64,000 nucleotides of DNA from Siphonodentalium dalli (lineage: Eukaryota; Mollusca; Scaphopoda; Gadilida; Siphonodentaliidae). The position numbers and the translations under genes were made by a program. The notes under the pieces were generated by a model. The model saw only the letters and a program-made list of their open reading frames with translations, was not told where the DNA came from and did not search any database. This document shows positions 41,501 through 55,390 of this stretch, one piece after another. Location of the stretch: positions 53,098,609 to 53,162,608 of the forward strand of contig CP136066.1 of the NCBI GenBank assembly GCA_032622095.1. The letters are read 5' to 3'. Each line of letters begins with the position of its first letter. Position 1 is the first letter of the stretch.

Positions 41501-42735
41501 GCCATTTCCATATCATTTTAAGGCAATTTGGGCGTTCACATTTCACAATCCCATAAATGGTAACCCACTTATAAGTCACTTGAACAATTATATCTTCTTA
41601 ACAGTCATATTTATATGGGAATGGCAATCAAGGCATTCACACAATGAGCTAGCAAAAAGAGATAACTAGAAGAAGCATTAAACGTATATTTATCATTCTA
41701 TTGAAGAGATACATATATTCGTGCAAACTGAGAGACCTCGAACCGTCAGAGGATTGCATATATATTATAACAAAATTGAGTCTGTTCCATTCAATACAGT
41801 TTCCACAAAAAAGTTACAATTTGTCAGGATATGTGGAAGGCCTGTTCAAAAATAGTGGTCACAGTGTGCAGTCATATATAGTTTCTTCTGATATACAATA
41901 AAATGCAGTTAGTAGCATATGACTTTTCAGGATCCTCCCAATACTGACATCTGACAAGGGGTTTAGAACAGACTCATCGACTGACATAAACAACTCAAAA
42001 TATCGCTCTGTGTCTGGCAAATGTAGCTGATAAGCAGGCGCAGCAACATTTCGTTGAAACTGAGAATATTTAGCCAATATATAGCACCATGAACAGAGGA
42101 GCAACTGGAAATTTCTTTGAAACATCTATATCTTCATGGAGATTTGATAGCCAGGTATCGTCGAGATCTTAGTCCAACCCACTAGATTGATTGATACATA
42201 TCAATATGTAAAACCCAATTGTCATCTTTTATTTATGCGAACTAATGTCTTTATGATGTCCATGTAGCATATTATAACGTCTGACGTATACGCAGTTGTA
42301 AATAAATAAATACATCATTATTGGTGGAACGGATTAATCGCGATAAACAGAATGACAATTGACAAGGTGGGCCACTACTTATATTCCATGACTGTAATAA
42401 TCATGTTTTGTGATGCTATTTGAATATACAATTTATGAGAAAACGTATAACACTTTGAACAAGAGTGTTCTCTATTCCCAACAAATATCCACAGCATACA
42501 GATGGTTTCACATCGCATTAACCTGGGCAACGCCGGGTAACCCTGCTAGTACATAATATAGTCCAATCAATATGCGGTTCTACATTCGAAACGTCAGCAC
42601 ATAACTGTTTTTAACTTATGTGTGTATTTTAGTGTTAGTCTTAACATACTAATGCCCTTATAAGTTAGCGTCATATTATGATCCGCTGAGCGTTCGTGGG
42701 GACTTTGGTAGAATTGAACCTATTAACTCGCTGTG
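41501..42735. other. No gene seen
   Basis: This is AT-rich spacer. Short frames on both strands show neither splice boundaries nor known domains. Confidence 0.4.
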
Positions 42736-42996
42736 TTAACTCTTCCATGACTGGAGCTTCCTGTAATTTTGCGAAAACCCTGTGCCAATGCATTCTCTAT
42801 ATATGCAAGTCTCCTATAGGGAACCTCGCATTTATAAGACAATACATTGGCCTAACAATATTTGCCTTTAATTGTAAGCCAGTGCATTCCCTTATATATG
42901 CGAGGCTCCCTGTGGGAGACTCGCATATATAAGATAATACACAGGAATGGGATATTCAATGCTGCAACAGCGCAGCTCCCGTCATGAACAGATTAA
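42736..42996. mobile_element. TTAA-flanked MITE with internal palindromes (copy 2)
   Basis: TTAA lies at 42736-42739 and 42993-42996. Terminal repeats of about 24 bp contain CCATGACTGGAGCT on the left and AGCTCCCGTCATG on the right. The interior has two palindromes, 42784 to about 42851 and about 42882-42947, both with ATATATGCGAG/CTCGCATATAT cores. It is nearly the same length as the copy at 38979-39236 and shares the CCCTGTG junction with the copy at 3534. Confidence 0.82.
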
Positions 42997-44455
42997 CAAA
43001 TATGAAAACAATTCCAATGATAGCGATGTTATGATCCCGCTATTCTGGTCTAAACGTGTTTATAAACCGACTGTTGTTAATACAATGTCGTATCATCGAT
43101 CATCATCGAACATTCAGAACGCTGGTCGCAGTCAGTAATATACCAGATCTCTCTCTATAGGGCAACTACCAACCAGTTCTCAATTTTTATACGAAATTCC
43201 GTTTGCCAGTGTATTCTCATATTGTTGACATCACTTTCAATTTATATCGGTCATAATACCAATTGTGTCACTGTTTAATGCAGTGGCAAAATATTGTCCT
43301 ATTAGCACGATATCGCATGCAGATGATTGTGAATGAGCTCATGTGAACTCACTCAAAAGTCGGACCTCTTGTCATAACACCAGTATGCTGTCCATCGTTT
43401 CTCCAATTGTCTCCAAAAATAATTGATTCAATATATTAGTCTTCCCAACCGAACAAGATCCCTAATATGGTGTAAACATTATTAATTCATTTCAGCTAAT
43501 TGGTATTAATTTACACATTGGTATACATGTATATGGAAATATGTTATGAAGTATGAGAGGGGAGAAGAGGATTTGGCATCAAGCGCCAAGCACCAATAAT
43601 AATTTGCATTGTTGGAAAATAGATATAAAAATCGAGACGTGGGAGACTAAAGATATGGATAGAAAAGTCAGAGTTACAGAACACAAAATATAAAGAAATC
43701 ATGCAAAATGTGAAATTTATCGAATGATAAAAAAAAACAAAAGACAACAAGACATATAGAGACAAATTATGCAATGATTACTGATCTAAAAGTATAATTT
43801 ATCAATTTGAAAGTTTTACTATCGATGTATTTATTAACTAAAACGAGTTACCAATCGAAATGAGTCACTGCATCGTTTTACCTATAATCACAGCTATCTG
43901 CTGAGCTTTGTGGGTTATTAATTTCAATTAACATATCAAAAGGACTTTAAAGCAGTTCATAAGTTGAAATTTGGCCAATCAGGTTACTTGAATCTATATG
44001 TAGAGAGTATAAACGACTGTGTTGTTTCGAATATGGTATTATTGAGGATATCGGTGACGACGTATATCCTTTCTAGAGAATATCAAATCTCCAGAGATTT
44101 AAATAAAGAAACTTTCATTTCTAATATTCAGGTATTTTTGACAGATGAGTAGAAAATGGTCCGCAGTTTTGATTTGTCCACATTACACGTGCACTTTTCG
44201 TCTCAATTAATTGATTCGGCTAGAGATCATGATTAAAATTGCTACATATGAGCCGTAATTGTGTGTGAATTATATGAGCTCTGCGGTTTTTGGAATAGGT
44301 GTATTGTCACACATTCGACTGCGACTGGCGTAAATCAGAGTTTAATTTATATGTAATAGATTCCAAAGTGTCTGAGTGTTTTATATCGCCAAGGAGTGCA
44401 TTCCATTCTCATGTAGTTGCGGGTAAGAACAGGTTGATATATATGATGTTTTAGA
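42997..44455. other. No gene seen
   Basis: This is AT-rich spacer with no splice-bounded exon or repeat that I recognise. Confidence 0.4.
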
Positions 44456-46330
44456 ATACTACGCCACTAAATGAACCCCCTGCTGCTGTCCGTGACAACA
44501 TACTCAAGGCACAATGGAAAGCCTTGGATAGACTGAAAACGGAAATTTCATTATTATTAAGCAAGCTGACAAAGTGTCGTCATGGATCTTGAGTATTATC
44601 AATCAAAAGAGGAATCTCTTCTTGAGGACACAACCACATACACCAAAGTGGAAGATAGTCAAAATAAAACTATCATGCGCAAAATTCGAAAATTAGTGAA
44701 AAAACATTCACGATGTCTGACAAAAAAGGAAGTTGACTATCTCACAGTATTTGAACCTCGGTGTAGCAATTTTTATGGATTGCCAAACATCCATAAATCC
44801 AGACTTAATACAGCAATCGATTCAACATCAACATAGCGAGATTTTAGAGTTATTGAGACCCGATGACCTCAAACCGGCCCAGTCTGTCCTATGCACAGAT
44901 TGAGTAAACGTCTAGATAAAGCCACTATTAACCAAGATTCCAAGTTATCCACGAGATGATATACAGTTCATCCGAACCCTACCTAGGACTGTCAAATCGG
45001 ACGCTAGACAAGCCAGTTTTGACGTTGTGAGTCTGTATAGCACCATTCCACACGATTTAGGTCTGGAATCCATAGCATATTGGATTGTAGTAGAGAGTCG
45101 ATAGACGAACGCTTTATACGGGAGTTTATTACTGAAGGACTATAACTTGTACTTGAAAATAACATTTTGTTCTTCAACGACATCTTTTATCGGCAAACAA
45201 CCGGCACTGATATGGGCACTAAAGTGGCCCAACGTATGCGAATCTGACAGTGGGTATGACATCATGTCTAACAATTTCAACGAGTCGTATGCAACACATA
45301 TAAAAGACTCGTGGAAAAGGTACATTGATGATTGTTATTTGTGACCCTACTCAAGGTGACTTGAAGGAATTCCACACTATTCTGAACTCATTACATCTGG
45401 AAATACAATTTACGATGGATAGCGACAATAATGAATTGCCATTCATGGATGTCCTCGTGAAAGAAAAAAAAAAGCGAATAACGACGGACATTTACTATAA
45501 ACCTACCGACACGCACCAGTATTTAAACTTTAAGTCGTGTCACCCATCACATACCAAACGGAATATTCCGTATTCCCTCGCGCGGGGGTTTGTACCATTG
45601 TGTATGACATCACGCAGAGAAATATCCGACTGGAGGAACTGATGATATTCCTACTGGCACAAGAATACCCGAGGAAACTAATTGATAATGGTAATTCTGA
45701 AGCCATTAACATTCCTCTCATAGAACTCCGCACAGAAAAAACTTAAGAAAGCGATCCCGATCTAATTCCTTGTGTCGTTATTCACAATCATCGTCATCTA
45801 AATTATATGTAAACAAGTCCAAAGGTGAAAGAACTGGTAAAAAAATATCACTTACTGCAGAGCAGACGACAGCCTTGGAATATGAACAAGATTTTAACTC
45901 GGGCCAAGTTTGACAGTGGTGATAATCCTGAACAAGATATCACCAAATATGGCGACTCCAAATGCGGGACATTTCGCTACCTGTACACCGGGACACACTT
46001 TACCCTCAAGAATGGGCATATTGTCCGCACTAATGAGAACATGGACTGCAAAACCAGAAATTTGGTCTATATATATTGTAGTATGTTCTGGATGAGAGGA
46101 ATTATATGTTGGATAGACGGGAAATCCCCTTGTCGAATGAACAGGGATCCACCGCCAGCAAATCAGACAACCTGAATTACGCATGATTCCATTAAGTGAA
46201 CATCTGGATGAATGTGGGGATTAATCCTTCCGGATTTGTCCCATATACAAAATGATGGAAGTCAACACATTCAAACGGTTGCAGATAGAACAAAAGTTTC
46301 GGAACCAATAAAATACGAAACTAGACTCTA
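44456..46330 (+). pseudogene. Decayed Penelope-like element (RT plus GIY-YIG remnant)
   Basis: The broken frames reconstruct the Penelope order without repair being needed to recognise it. There is a leader at about 44470-44570. RT motifs follow: MDLEYYQSKEESLLEDTTTY, EVDYLTVFEPRCSNFYGLPN-IHK (44582-44836), FDVVSLYSTIPHDLGLES (near 45020), YRQTTGTDMGTKVA (near 45190), KRYIDDCYL (45316-45342, the YxDD-type box) and LPFMDVLVKEK. The C-terminal segment (about 45900-46260) has CGTFRYLYTGTHFTLKNGHI and an LVYIYCS stretch leading into a damaged GIY-YIG-type endonuclease. At least five frameshifts and several stops are present. The 3' limit is uncertain. Confidence 0.88.
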
Positions 46331-48985
46331 TCAAAAAATATCGATGTTACACACCCACCTCCCTGAAGTGACCTCACAATAGAAATAATTAGAATAAGAA
46401 AAATGGCATTAACCAGAAGATCGACCAAAAGCCGAGAAAGGCCTCGTTACACAGCCAAAAAAATGTGTTTATGTTTTATTCTCATCTTTACTATTTTTGT
46501 ATATATATATCTATGGTAATTTTGAGGTACAGTTATAAATTCGGACCCAATGGCCAGTGCGACTTAGCCGGACTTGGGAATTTCGATCCGGTTCAAAGGG
46601 GTGCAACGCCCCTTTCCGAGATGGGATGATAACTTAAACACAATCGATGTTTGCAAACAGTAACAGTTTTATCTGGTTTTAAATTTTGGTCGTGCGTCTA
46701 AAATCCTTGTGAAAATATCATGTGATAAAACGCGTTTCTGGTTTCCTTCCACATTAACAGCGCTTATTAAACATTAATCCAATATTAAAACATGGCTATG
46801 ACGTCACTCCTTTGTTCATCGAGTCCAGTTTATTGGATAATCGATGGTTATTGTCGAGATCGTACATTATTTTTCAAACAACAATTCATTATTTTAATAT
46901 TGGACGCTCAATATTCAATTTAACGACGGTTATTTTGCTGCCGACGATTTAATTTTATATGACACGCATGTATACCATAATGTATGCACGTAGCTATCTA
47001 TAGAAAACTGTTGTCAAGTATAATATCGCTCTGATTGATTACTAGAACAGGGCAGGACAGACACTCATGTTGGGGTGAAATGGGGGGGGCGTACCACTTT
47101 AAATTACAGGCATGTAGTTTCATGAATATGCATTGAATTTGCAACTGTTAAAATTTCTCGAATCTGATTCCGTTCCCGTGTGGCATGTTGTAGCACCACT
47201 CACGATAAAATGTAAAATATATATAGTAATATACATGTAAATGTAGTCCTTCGATCTTCAGTATTACCCGCGATCTCAAACTACAAGATCGCCAAATCTC
47301 CGATTGTGCAGACCGCTCGCAACCAATCTTCCATTCAATGTATAATTCTCCTCAAAATCCGAAATATGCCACATAAATAATGTTATACAAATGCCGAAAT
47401 GTAAGGGCAAAACTCCCGATGATATTCGTAAATCTATCGCAGAAGGAGCTCATTGTCGATACGTCGTGTTCATTCAACGGTCGGAAACGCAATGTTGTGC
47501 TGCCTGTCCGTTAAGTTGACAATGGGTTAAGATATCACGCCATCTGTGCAGCCAATGAGCGATCGGATAGGGCCGAAAACATGGTACAACTCAGGTGTCT
47601 TGACCCAACTTCGGTCCATTCCCTGAAATAATGTACAGGTTTCAGCCATTATCCTATACATAGTATTTAATGGTTATTATTCTCGTATTATTTTTAGATG
47701 TTCGTCTGTGGCTTTCGTGATGTGAGCGATAATGGAAATGTTGGTAAAGTATCAACGATGCGTCTACTTAACAGCACCCATAAGATGTAGGATATACAGC
47801 AACTCTAAGAAGGACACGTCGATTTGCATACTAGTTTGCAACATTAATAGAACATATTATTCTTAAATATTATCAAGTATGAACACGACCAGGATGTCGA
47901 TTACTGACATACACAGGAGACAGAACATCCGCTACCAATTCGTCAGAACAAGGGAATCCATAAATATTAAAACAATACAATAAGCAATATAAGTGGTGTT
48001 CTAGTTTTCTTGAAGCGACATCGAAATGTACGTAAGTGATGCTTGCAAATTGGGAAGGTCACTCATTTCTTTTCCCATCGATTTCCTGTAGCAATTCTAC
48101 GCTGTACAATTTCGATCCAAAGAACTCTTGTGAATGGAGTGTCTATTAAAGGAATAAAAGGTCTTCGCACCGTGTAGATCCGAAAATAAAAACATATTTT
48201 AAAAACCCAGCATTAATAAATACCACGAAGATGACTATAGAAAATCCGGTTACACTTCCATCAATATTGGTGGCCATTACCGGACCTCAATTCCTGAATA
48301 ACACAGCACCATATTATAAACTTCAAGCCAACAACATATTTTATAGTTTCTCAATATAGCAGACAATACAGTTGTTACATATACACGTGTCTCGCGACTT
48401 CACCGACCTGTTGTTTCTTAACAAACCCAGAAAGATACGTGTGGTTACATTAATAACAAACGTCGGAAAGATACAAGGGGTTGATCCCCCATAGTCATTA
48501 CCGCCCTTGACAACTCGGGTTAAGTTGTCAGTCGATTCCAATCTGCCAATAAAACATGGCAATTTGATTCGAAAAACTGACAATACCGGAAGGTCTTATC
48601 CAACATTAGCTGGCACAAATGAGCGATGTGATTCGAAATTGCCTTACAGTGTCGTGTTAATGTGGCCACGTCGATATTTCGACATAAATTATACACAAGG
48701 GATGTCTGAACTAATAAAAATCGCCGAGAAAAAAATCATTGTACCCCGAAACCAGGTCCAGTGAAAATTCAGCACATGGCGACCGGACTATTACCTTTTT
48801 TTTCTTTATTCCTCCAGATTGAAGAGCAGGTTAATTTACATGGGTACATTAATTTTATACATTATGTTCAATATAATATGCGTCTACTATACAGTAGTGT
48901 TTGGCACGACTGAAGCTAAAATGTTAACGATAGCTTAGCATTGTCAGTCCCAAGAATCAGACGAATAAACATATGAATGTTGCTT
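46331..48985. other. No gene seen
   Basis: This is spacer after the Penelope-like element. A short GC-rich hairpin, AAAGGGG-TGCAAC-GCCCCTTT, occurs near 46596-46615. I found no coding exon. The frame at 48507-48764 has no recognisable feature. Confidence 0.4.
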
Positions 48986-49500
48986 CTAGGAGAGTGGCAG
49001 AGTTCCATCTCTGAATAGAGAGCACACATTTAGTAAATAACTGGCAATGTCTATTAACAGGCAATGTACATTTCCATCGTATGAAGAGCTGTGATATACT
49101 GGGTGTGTGGTGCTCCCAAGAGCGAACGACAAGAGATTTTCTATGGGCAGTGAATAAACTGATATGAATGTGTTTACGCCATGCCGATCAAATATCACAT
49201 CCCAAAGATGGTTGCTCATGCTGGTCACAACAAACGAAGAACAGTTGAATGCGTGAATCATCTCGTTGTTGTATAGGGTCCCACACATTTTGCACAGAAT
49301 ATTATTGGGATATGTAGTTTTATTCATTAGCAGGGCCATATGTCTGAGTTCAGCAAATCGATGGCGGTTAGCACCAAGCAGGTACCAGAGGTTCCAGATT
49401 TTGTGAGGATCGCAGTGACATTTAGAGAAGAATTGAAGGCACTGCTCGCTGTCGATAGATAGAGACCATTCCCGCCTATAACTTTCACGAATTGTGGTGT
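48986..49500 (-). pseudogene. LINE C-terminal remnant with zinc-binding-like motif
   Basis: The minus-strand frame resembles the region after the RT of a non-LTR retrotransposon. It has a NLWYLLGANRHRFAELRHMA segment, then a C-x2-C-x9-H-x4-C pattern (CKMCGTLYNN, EMIHAFNC) typical of LINE C-termini, and a tail to residue 177. No RT core is present upstream, so it is a 5'-truncated copy. It lies in the presumed intron downstream of the EB/EGF exon on the same strand. Confidence 0.6.
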
Positions 49501-49600
49501 TCACAGGAATCTGTAACAAATTTTAATATAAATTCATCATCGAAAGTATTAAACAGAACATCTCGTGTCAACTTTTTCGGTGTTTTATATAATTCCTTAC

Positions 49601-49726
49601 CTGTCAGACAAGTGTGGTTGAAAGCATTGAATTTGTATCCGATTTCACACTGGCATATTCCATCCCGGCATTCCGCATTCTCGGCTCGACATTCGCTGGT
49701 CGCCGAACATTTGTCACCCACCGCTC
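49601..49726 (-). CDS. EB/EGF-like module exon, symmetric phase 1-1
   Basis: The acceptor TTTATTTTCAG precedes 49726 and the donor ACAG|GTAAGG follows 49601, both strong. The exon is 126 nt with phase 1 at both ends, the classic shuffling unit of extracellular modules. It encodes about 42 residues with cysteines in GDKCSATSECRAENAECRDG and ICQCEIGYKFNAFNHTCLT, a six-cysteine EB or EGF-like knot. On the same strand, phase-compatible exons lie at 61748-62060 (upstream) and 39491-39759 (downstream). The module likely folds outside the cell. Confidence 0.75.
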
Positions 49727-49739
49727 CTGAAAATAAATA

Positions 49740-51309
49740 ATTAAGGGTTAATGTAATCTAAACTTCCTGAGCCATAGTCCTTGGCGTATAAGGCCATACA
49801 TTTTCCTTTTTTTTTTAATTAAACAGAAAGGATTTTGGATTGATTGCATGTATCAGTAATTAATGAATTGTTCCCATTTCTTGACTAATATGCCCCTTTA
49901 TGTACAAAGATTTATGTACACCAGATTTTAACAATTGTTTAACTAAAATGAAAAATGTTCAACCAAAAAGCAGATCATGTCAGTCAATAAGATTTCTCGA
50001 CCTAAAGGAATTTAGAACTATTCAAAATAGAAAAAAAAACGTTATCGCAACAATTTCAAAATAGTGTCTGGCATGCGCAAATGATAAAATTCTGGGGAGA
50101 GAAATCGAGCCCTAATTCCCCATAGGATGATTAATCGCGATAAAGAAATGGCAATCATTCCAACAAGGTGAACTACTGCTTATAACGAACCACAGTCAAC
50201 GCGTTTGGTTATACATAGACTATAGCAGATTTTGTGACGTCACCGGTTTTTTTTTTACATAATCCGACATTGAAAATTTGAAGCGATGAGACAACTTTTC
50301 TGGCACATGTGGGATTAAAGCATTAATATCGTAATAATTAGAAAATCTGGTTACTGTGTATTTCGAGTACCGGTATTGCAAATGAGGGGAATTATGCATA
50401 TTACATTACAAGTTCATTAATAGTGGTTGTTGGCCTTTTATTGAGAAAATATGACATATTAACGACAGTGTAAGATTTTTGGTGTGGCCTAAAATATAAA
50501 ATTCGCGTATACACTGGGAAAATCTCAATCACTCGGTCATGGCGGGAGAAAACAATACTGTTATCGAAATTTCGTGATGCATGCCAACTTCATTATTTCG
50601 CGTTTTAATTATCATAATACTACATAGTACATACATGCATCTGGTGATCCAGAGATATCCCTCTATTGTCTTCAATGGACAAGGAACACATCATAATGAA
50701 CAAATCATAACATACATTCAGGTTCTCGCGAAATCGGTCATTGGAGAAAGCTACATGAAGACGTTGCTTGTCGAGTTATTTCATTGAAATCGACATGACG
50801 ACATTCTATGAATGCATTGAATATGATGAATCGAAAAGCTTCTCTATCAAGTATCTCAAGCGGAGTGCTCCCCCAGGATATAATGGTTTTTAATTACAGT
50901 TAAATACTCCCCTATCTACAACAACCAATTATCTTCACTTTTGAATACTTTAAAGACATATTATGTACTTGTTCTGGTGCGTGAAACTGATCATTTAGTT
51001 TCCAGGCGATATGCCAACTGGAGGAATGTAGCATTCTACTAACATTGCCGAAAATCTACCGTACCACTCCATAGAAAACATCGTCTGAACTACGCTCAAT
51101 TGTAAATATTTACTACTCGATTCGGGACGCATCTATCGGCGATAAACTAACGAAAACGATTTGGCCATCGATAGTCACTGCATTTAATTAATTTAAAATA
51201 ATAACGGTGCTTGCTGTCAATTTAGATATAATATTTGTAAAAAATACCACTTTGAACACGATTATTCTCCATTTATATTTGATCACTCTACCGGAGTGCT
51301 TCGCGTCAC
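49740..51309. other. No gene seen
   Basis: This is AT-rich sequence left of the tandem duplication. There are no recognised exons or repeats beyond homopolymer runs. Confidence 0.4.
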
Positions 51310-52764
51310 TTTAATGTTTTAAGTCTGTGATGTGCATGGTGAGCCCTTAGTTTGATTGCATTGCGCATGTCCGATATGATTGATTTAATTTATATATGAA
51401 ATTATGGCCATACTTTCGATGAACCCTTGTGCCCCACGAAATAAGGCCCACTTGTATCATATTTTATAGGATATGCATCTTATTTTTATAAGAATTTAAA
51501 AAGCCACAGATATATCTGTATGCGTGAGGATTAGATGCGGTTCGTTAATTGCGCTGGCGTATGGTCATATTAATCCATTTATACGAATGCATTTTTCTGA
51601 TGCCTAATGGGGTAAACACATTGTGAGAAGAGCATTCTCTATTCCCATAAAAGTTACCATCATGATAGTAAGTGACTTATAATATATAAGTAGAGGATAT
51701 GAAATGAGTGTTTTTCTCGTATGAAATTTAAATATAAAGACTTTTCCGTTGTGTCGAACCTTTCACGAGATTCATAAATTTTATGAGACGAACACGAATT
51801 TCATATTCTATTTATCATAATGACTCGATGTGAGTTGATTGTCATACGTTGACGTGGCAATAATATGTTAAACTAGCGTAATTCAGGTTCAATGAAGCGC
51901 GTGCGTGTTACGCTTCATGGCGCTTAGAAGAAACTAGATGCATCCTCACATAAAACAATAGTTACGTGTTTCGAGCCTATAGTTACTGTTTGCCAAATAA
52001 TTTTTTTTTAAATACATAATTATCACCTAACTGTTAAGTAATCTTCAGAGAATGATAAATGTTTGCTTCGGGATGATTTAGAGCTAAAACGTTTAAACGT
52101 AGATTTGAGAGGACTTTTAGTGTCTGGTTATTCTCCACTGTCATTCAATGATCATGTGAACATCGAATTTTTCAGATTCTTCGAACATTTTTATTGAACA
52201 CAAATTAATGAAACTTTAGGTAAGCGAATCGATCATTCTGATAGTTTCTGACATATTGTTAAAATTAATATTATTGTTACATGTAGTGTGTCCAATTATG
52301 AATGTTGGAAACAGGGTAGACTTGGTCAAACGAGAGATTGTTTCATGGTCGCTTCTGTGTAACCAAGTACAGGCGTATTTTGAAATATGTACACGCCATG
52401 AATTTGACCAAGAACGTTTAAGTGACAGCCAATCGCAAAGGCGCTTTGAAATAGTGTCAAATCAAACCAACGGAAAGTGTTATTAATCACTAACTAATAA
52501 AACCATGTAATTATAAAATACATAAAGCCCAATACAATGCACTCAAGTCATATGATAAAGTTATATAATGGTGTTTCAAATTTCAAAACTACCTTTAACC
52601 CTTTTGAGACTGCCCCCCTGCACCAAGTTGGCCATATACCCTGAACTCTCGTGATGTTTTCTACTGTATCAGTTGCCACATATATGTTTGATGTTAGCAA
52701 TGTTGTAGTTGGTTCGTTGTTTAATTGCGGTTTCTCGTCGTTTCATAAGCTAGGTCATATCAGG

Positions 52765-52905
52765 ACGATTTCAGTTTTACGGGAAATACCACACGTAGGG
52801 TAAATTTCACCGGGAAAACATTCCACTGCGTGTAGAAAGTAGCGACCCCCGGAAAGCAACTGACAAACTCGCACAGATACACGAATCTGAATAGCCTCCC
52901 TTAGC
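52765..52905 (-). mobile_element. SINE fragment related to 10665-10950
   Basis: It shares CCACTGCGTGTAGAAA, CGACCCCCGGAAAGCAACTG and CAGATACACGA blocks with the SINE at 10.7-10.9 kb. The tRNA-like head is missing. Confidence 0.75.
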
Positions 52906-54744
52906 GTGGATCTAATAATGTTGTAAATACACTATATACACGTAATTTAAAGCCACATGGCGGTTTGCGCTCCAAAATACACAAAATAATATTCGCTTTT
53001 GAAATTTTCCCGGTATCAAAATAGGTAGATAAATACCCAAACTACCTTTCTACGACCAATATATGTCCCATAAAGACGCATTCAAGTCATGAAAATTACA
53101 ACAAAATCGAAATGTTCGGGTCCCGAACATTTTAATCGACCGGACATTTTGGATGATGCAATAACCACCGACAACAGCCGAGGATTTCCGGGTGTATTCG
53201 TAAATAAGCTTCCCCGGCTTCTTATAATTTCCGGTACGAAATGAAGGTGTTTCAATTTGTTCGTATGTGTCCCTGTGAGAAAATGGTCTCTGTTGACAAG
53301 CATTTAATGATAGGACGGTCATCCCGAATTTAACCGAGACGTGGCGATGGTGCGATTGGGGGGGGTTTCAGAAAGGAACATAATATTACTTATACATGTA
53401 TAATAAGTAATTATGTTGAAATGCATTTGTATTTAAATTTCAATCCAACATCATTATCGTAGTAAATTGCATGATTTGCAGTATATGTTGAATATATTTC
53501 TTATAGAATATAGGAATGGGTCGCCAAGTATTAGATCAGGTCATGAATTTATACTATGGCTCCCGTAGAGATCACATTGAACCAGTTAACAATATGGGAA
53601 CGTTTTAATGTTCTGATGGAGAACTTTATAGCATTGAAAAAAAAAAAACTCAGTGATTATATATATTTATTTATTATTTGTTCATTCATAATATATTTCA
53701 CAATGGGGGTGTTATACTCCATATTTCATGCAACATCGCGTTGGGAATACACTATTTACTGAGGAACGATATTAACTAAGAATATATTAGCTGCACTGGT
53801 TCCCTATCTGAACATGAAATATTTCACTCTACTTGAACTGGTGTAGAATTATCTCTACGGGCGTACCCAGGGTAGCGATTCATGATATGATCTAGCTAAG
53901 TATATATGCATATAGTTTTTTACAATTTACGTAGATTCGTCCGTTGCATGTTTATATGTTGAAATCAACTGTAGACCAGATAGATATATAGGCGGGGGAG
54001 TGTGTACACACGCACGTATAGCATTGGAACTGTGTTAATTATCTACATGGATTAACTGTTTTGAATATATTTGTTTAACACACGGAAAAATTAGATATCA
54101 TATGAAAGTAGAAGATGTGAGCTTTGTGTTCCGCACTGCTGTATAATTTGAAAGTTGTGCCGTGGGAACGGCGTGTAAACAACAATGTAGACACATTTTG
54201 AGAAAAAATATTTTAAAACAAATTGAATCCTATTCTATACTACTGAACCCGATGGTGAAGACGCTGTTTTTGGTGTTATTTTTCATGTCTATTTTCTAAC
54301 TATTCCAATATCAAATGGGGTAACAGATGTGATATGGCCAAGTTGGTATACAGACATTCTACATAATTATATGGTTTACGACTAAGCATTGTTTGTATAT
54401 ATTTCATTTTATTACTAACTTGGCGATAGTTGGTGCACCTAAAGCCAATTTCACAGAAAATCAGCATTTTTCAATACCAATTATTGTCATCATGGATGCC
54501 ATTTTGAATAGAACATTTTGCTCTAAGCGGATTTATCGGATTTTGGATATGTTATAGAGGATATGATTATTATTCCTCTTCAAAATGGAATAAAAACCAA
54601 CTTAGTCCAAATATTTGCTAGGTCAAAACTTTTATCGACGAGACTATATTTTGTCTGTTCAGCATTTACCCCTGACCTGGAGGTCTTACATGTTTGCCCT
54701 TTTCCAACATTTCGTCTTGTGACTCAGGGGCATGTGGTTTTAAT

Positions 54745-55390
54745 TAAGATTTAAGATTTTATTGAAAGCAAACCATTACAATGGTGTCGGCCAAACAATT
54801 TAAACACAAAAACTGAAAATATAACAATAACATGCAAAGTTACTGGTACAGAACAATGAATGGGTAATCCCAACACACTATATAATCAATGTCGAAGTAT
54901 CTAGCTTGGAAATATTTGCTTTACTGTTTACTGTACTACTGAGTTCTTTTTAAATGAGTTTGTTTAAGTGTACCTTGCAGTTCTAGGTTGATTCTGCACA
55001 TGATTTAATGTAATCGCAGATATATCTAGTATCGCTAGGGTTTGTTGGGTTCAGAATTTGTTCTAGAATCTTAAAAGATTCAGACGAATTTTGTGCAATA
55101 GGGGCAGAATTAATGTTTAGTTTGTTCAATAAAACATCACGTTTTTGAACATATTTTATGCAGTGTAGAAAAACGTGGTCTTCATCTTCTAATATATCAC
55201 ATGCCAGGCATTTTCTGTTTTTTCTATCAGGTTTAGGTCGTTTGTATCGGTTAATTAAACTGATGGTGAAACAAAATAAGCGAATTTTGAGTGCTCCAAG
55301 TAACCTATATGTACTGGTTCTGTCTTTATATATAGACTCTAAACTCCACACGGGTGCCAGTATGTCACCAGAAAAGTGAACAGTTTTCAA
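54745..55390 (-). pseudogene. LINE 3'-end remnant with C-terminal zinc motif and ATCTTAA tail
   Basis: On the minus strand a 135-codon frame (55390-54983) ends a LINE ORF2. It has RLLGALKIRLF, then CLACDILEDEDHVFLHCIKY, a C-x2-C-x8-H-x4-C pattern, then KRDVLLNKL. The 3' untranslated part contains AATAAA at about 54758 and terminates in AAATCTTAAATCTTAA, a short tandem tail of the kind used by CR1-like clades. RT and endonuclease are absent. Confidence 0.72.

Noticed and set aside
46596-46615. GC-rich hairpin considered as a terminator
   Set aside because: Rho-independent terminators are not expected in an animal genome, and there is no adjacent gene.
52256-52486. 76-codon frame with hydrophobic N-terminus, duplicated at 57016
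   Set aside because: The apparent start is not ATG and there are no splice signals. Its duplication is explained by the 4.76-kb segment duplication, not by selection.
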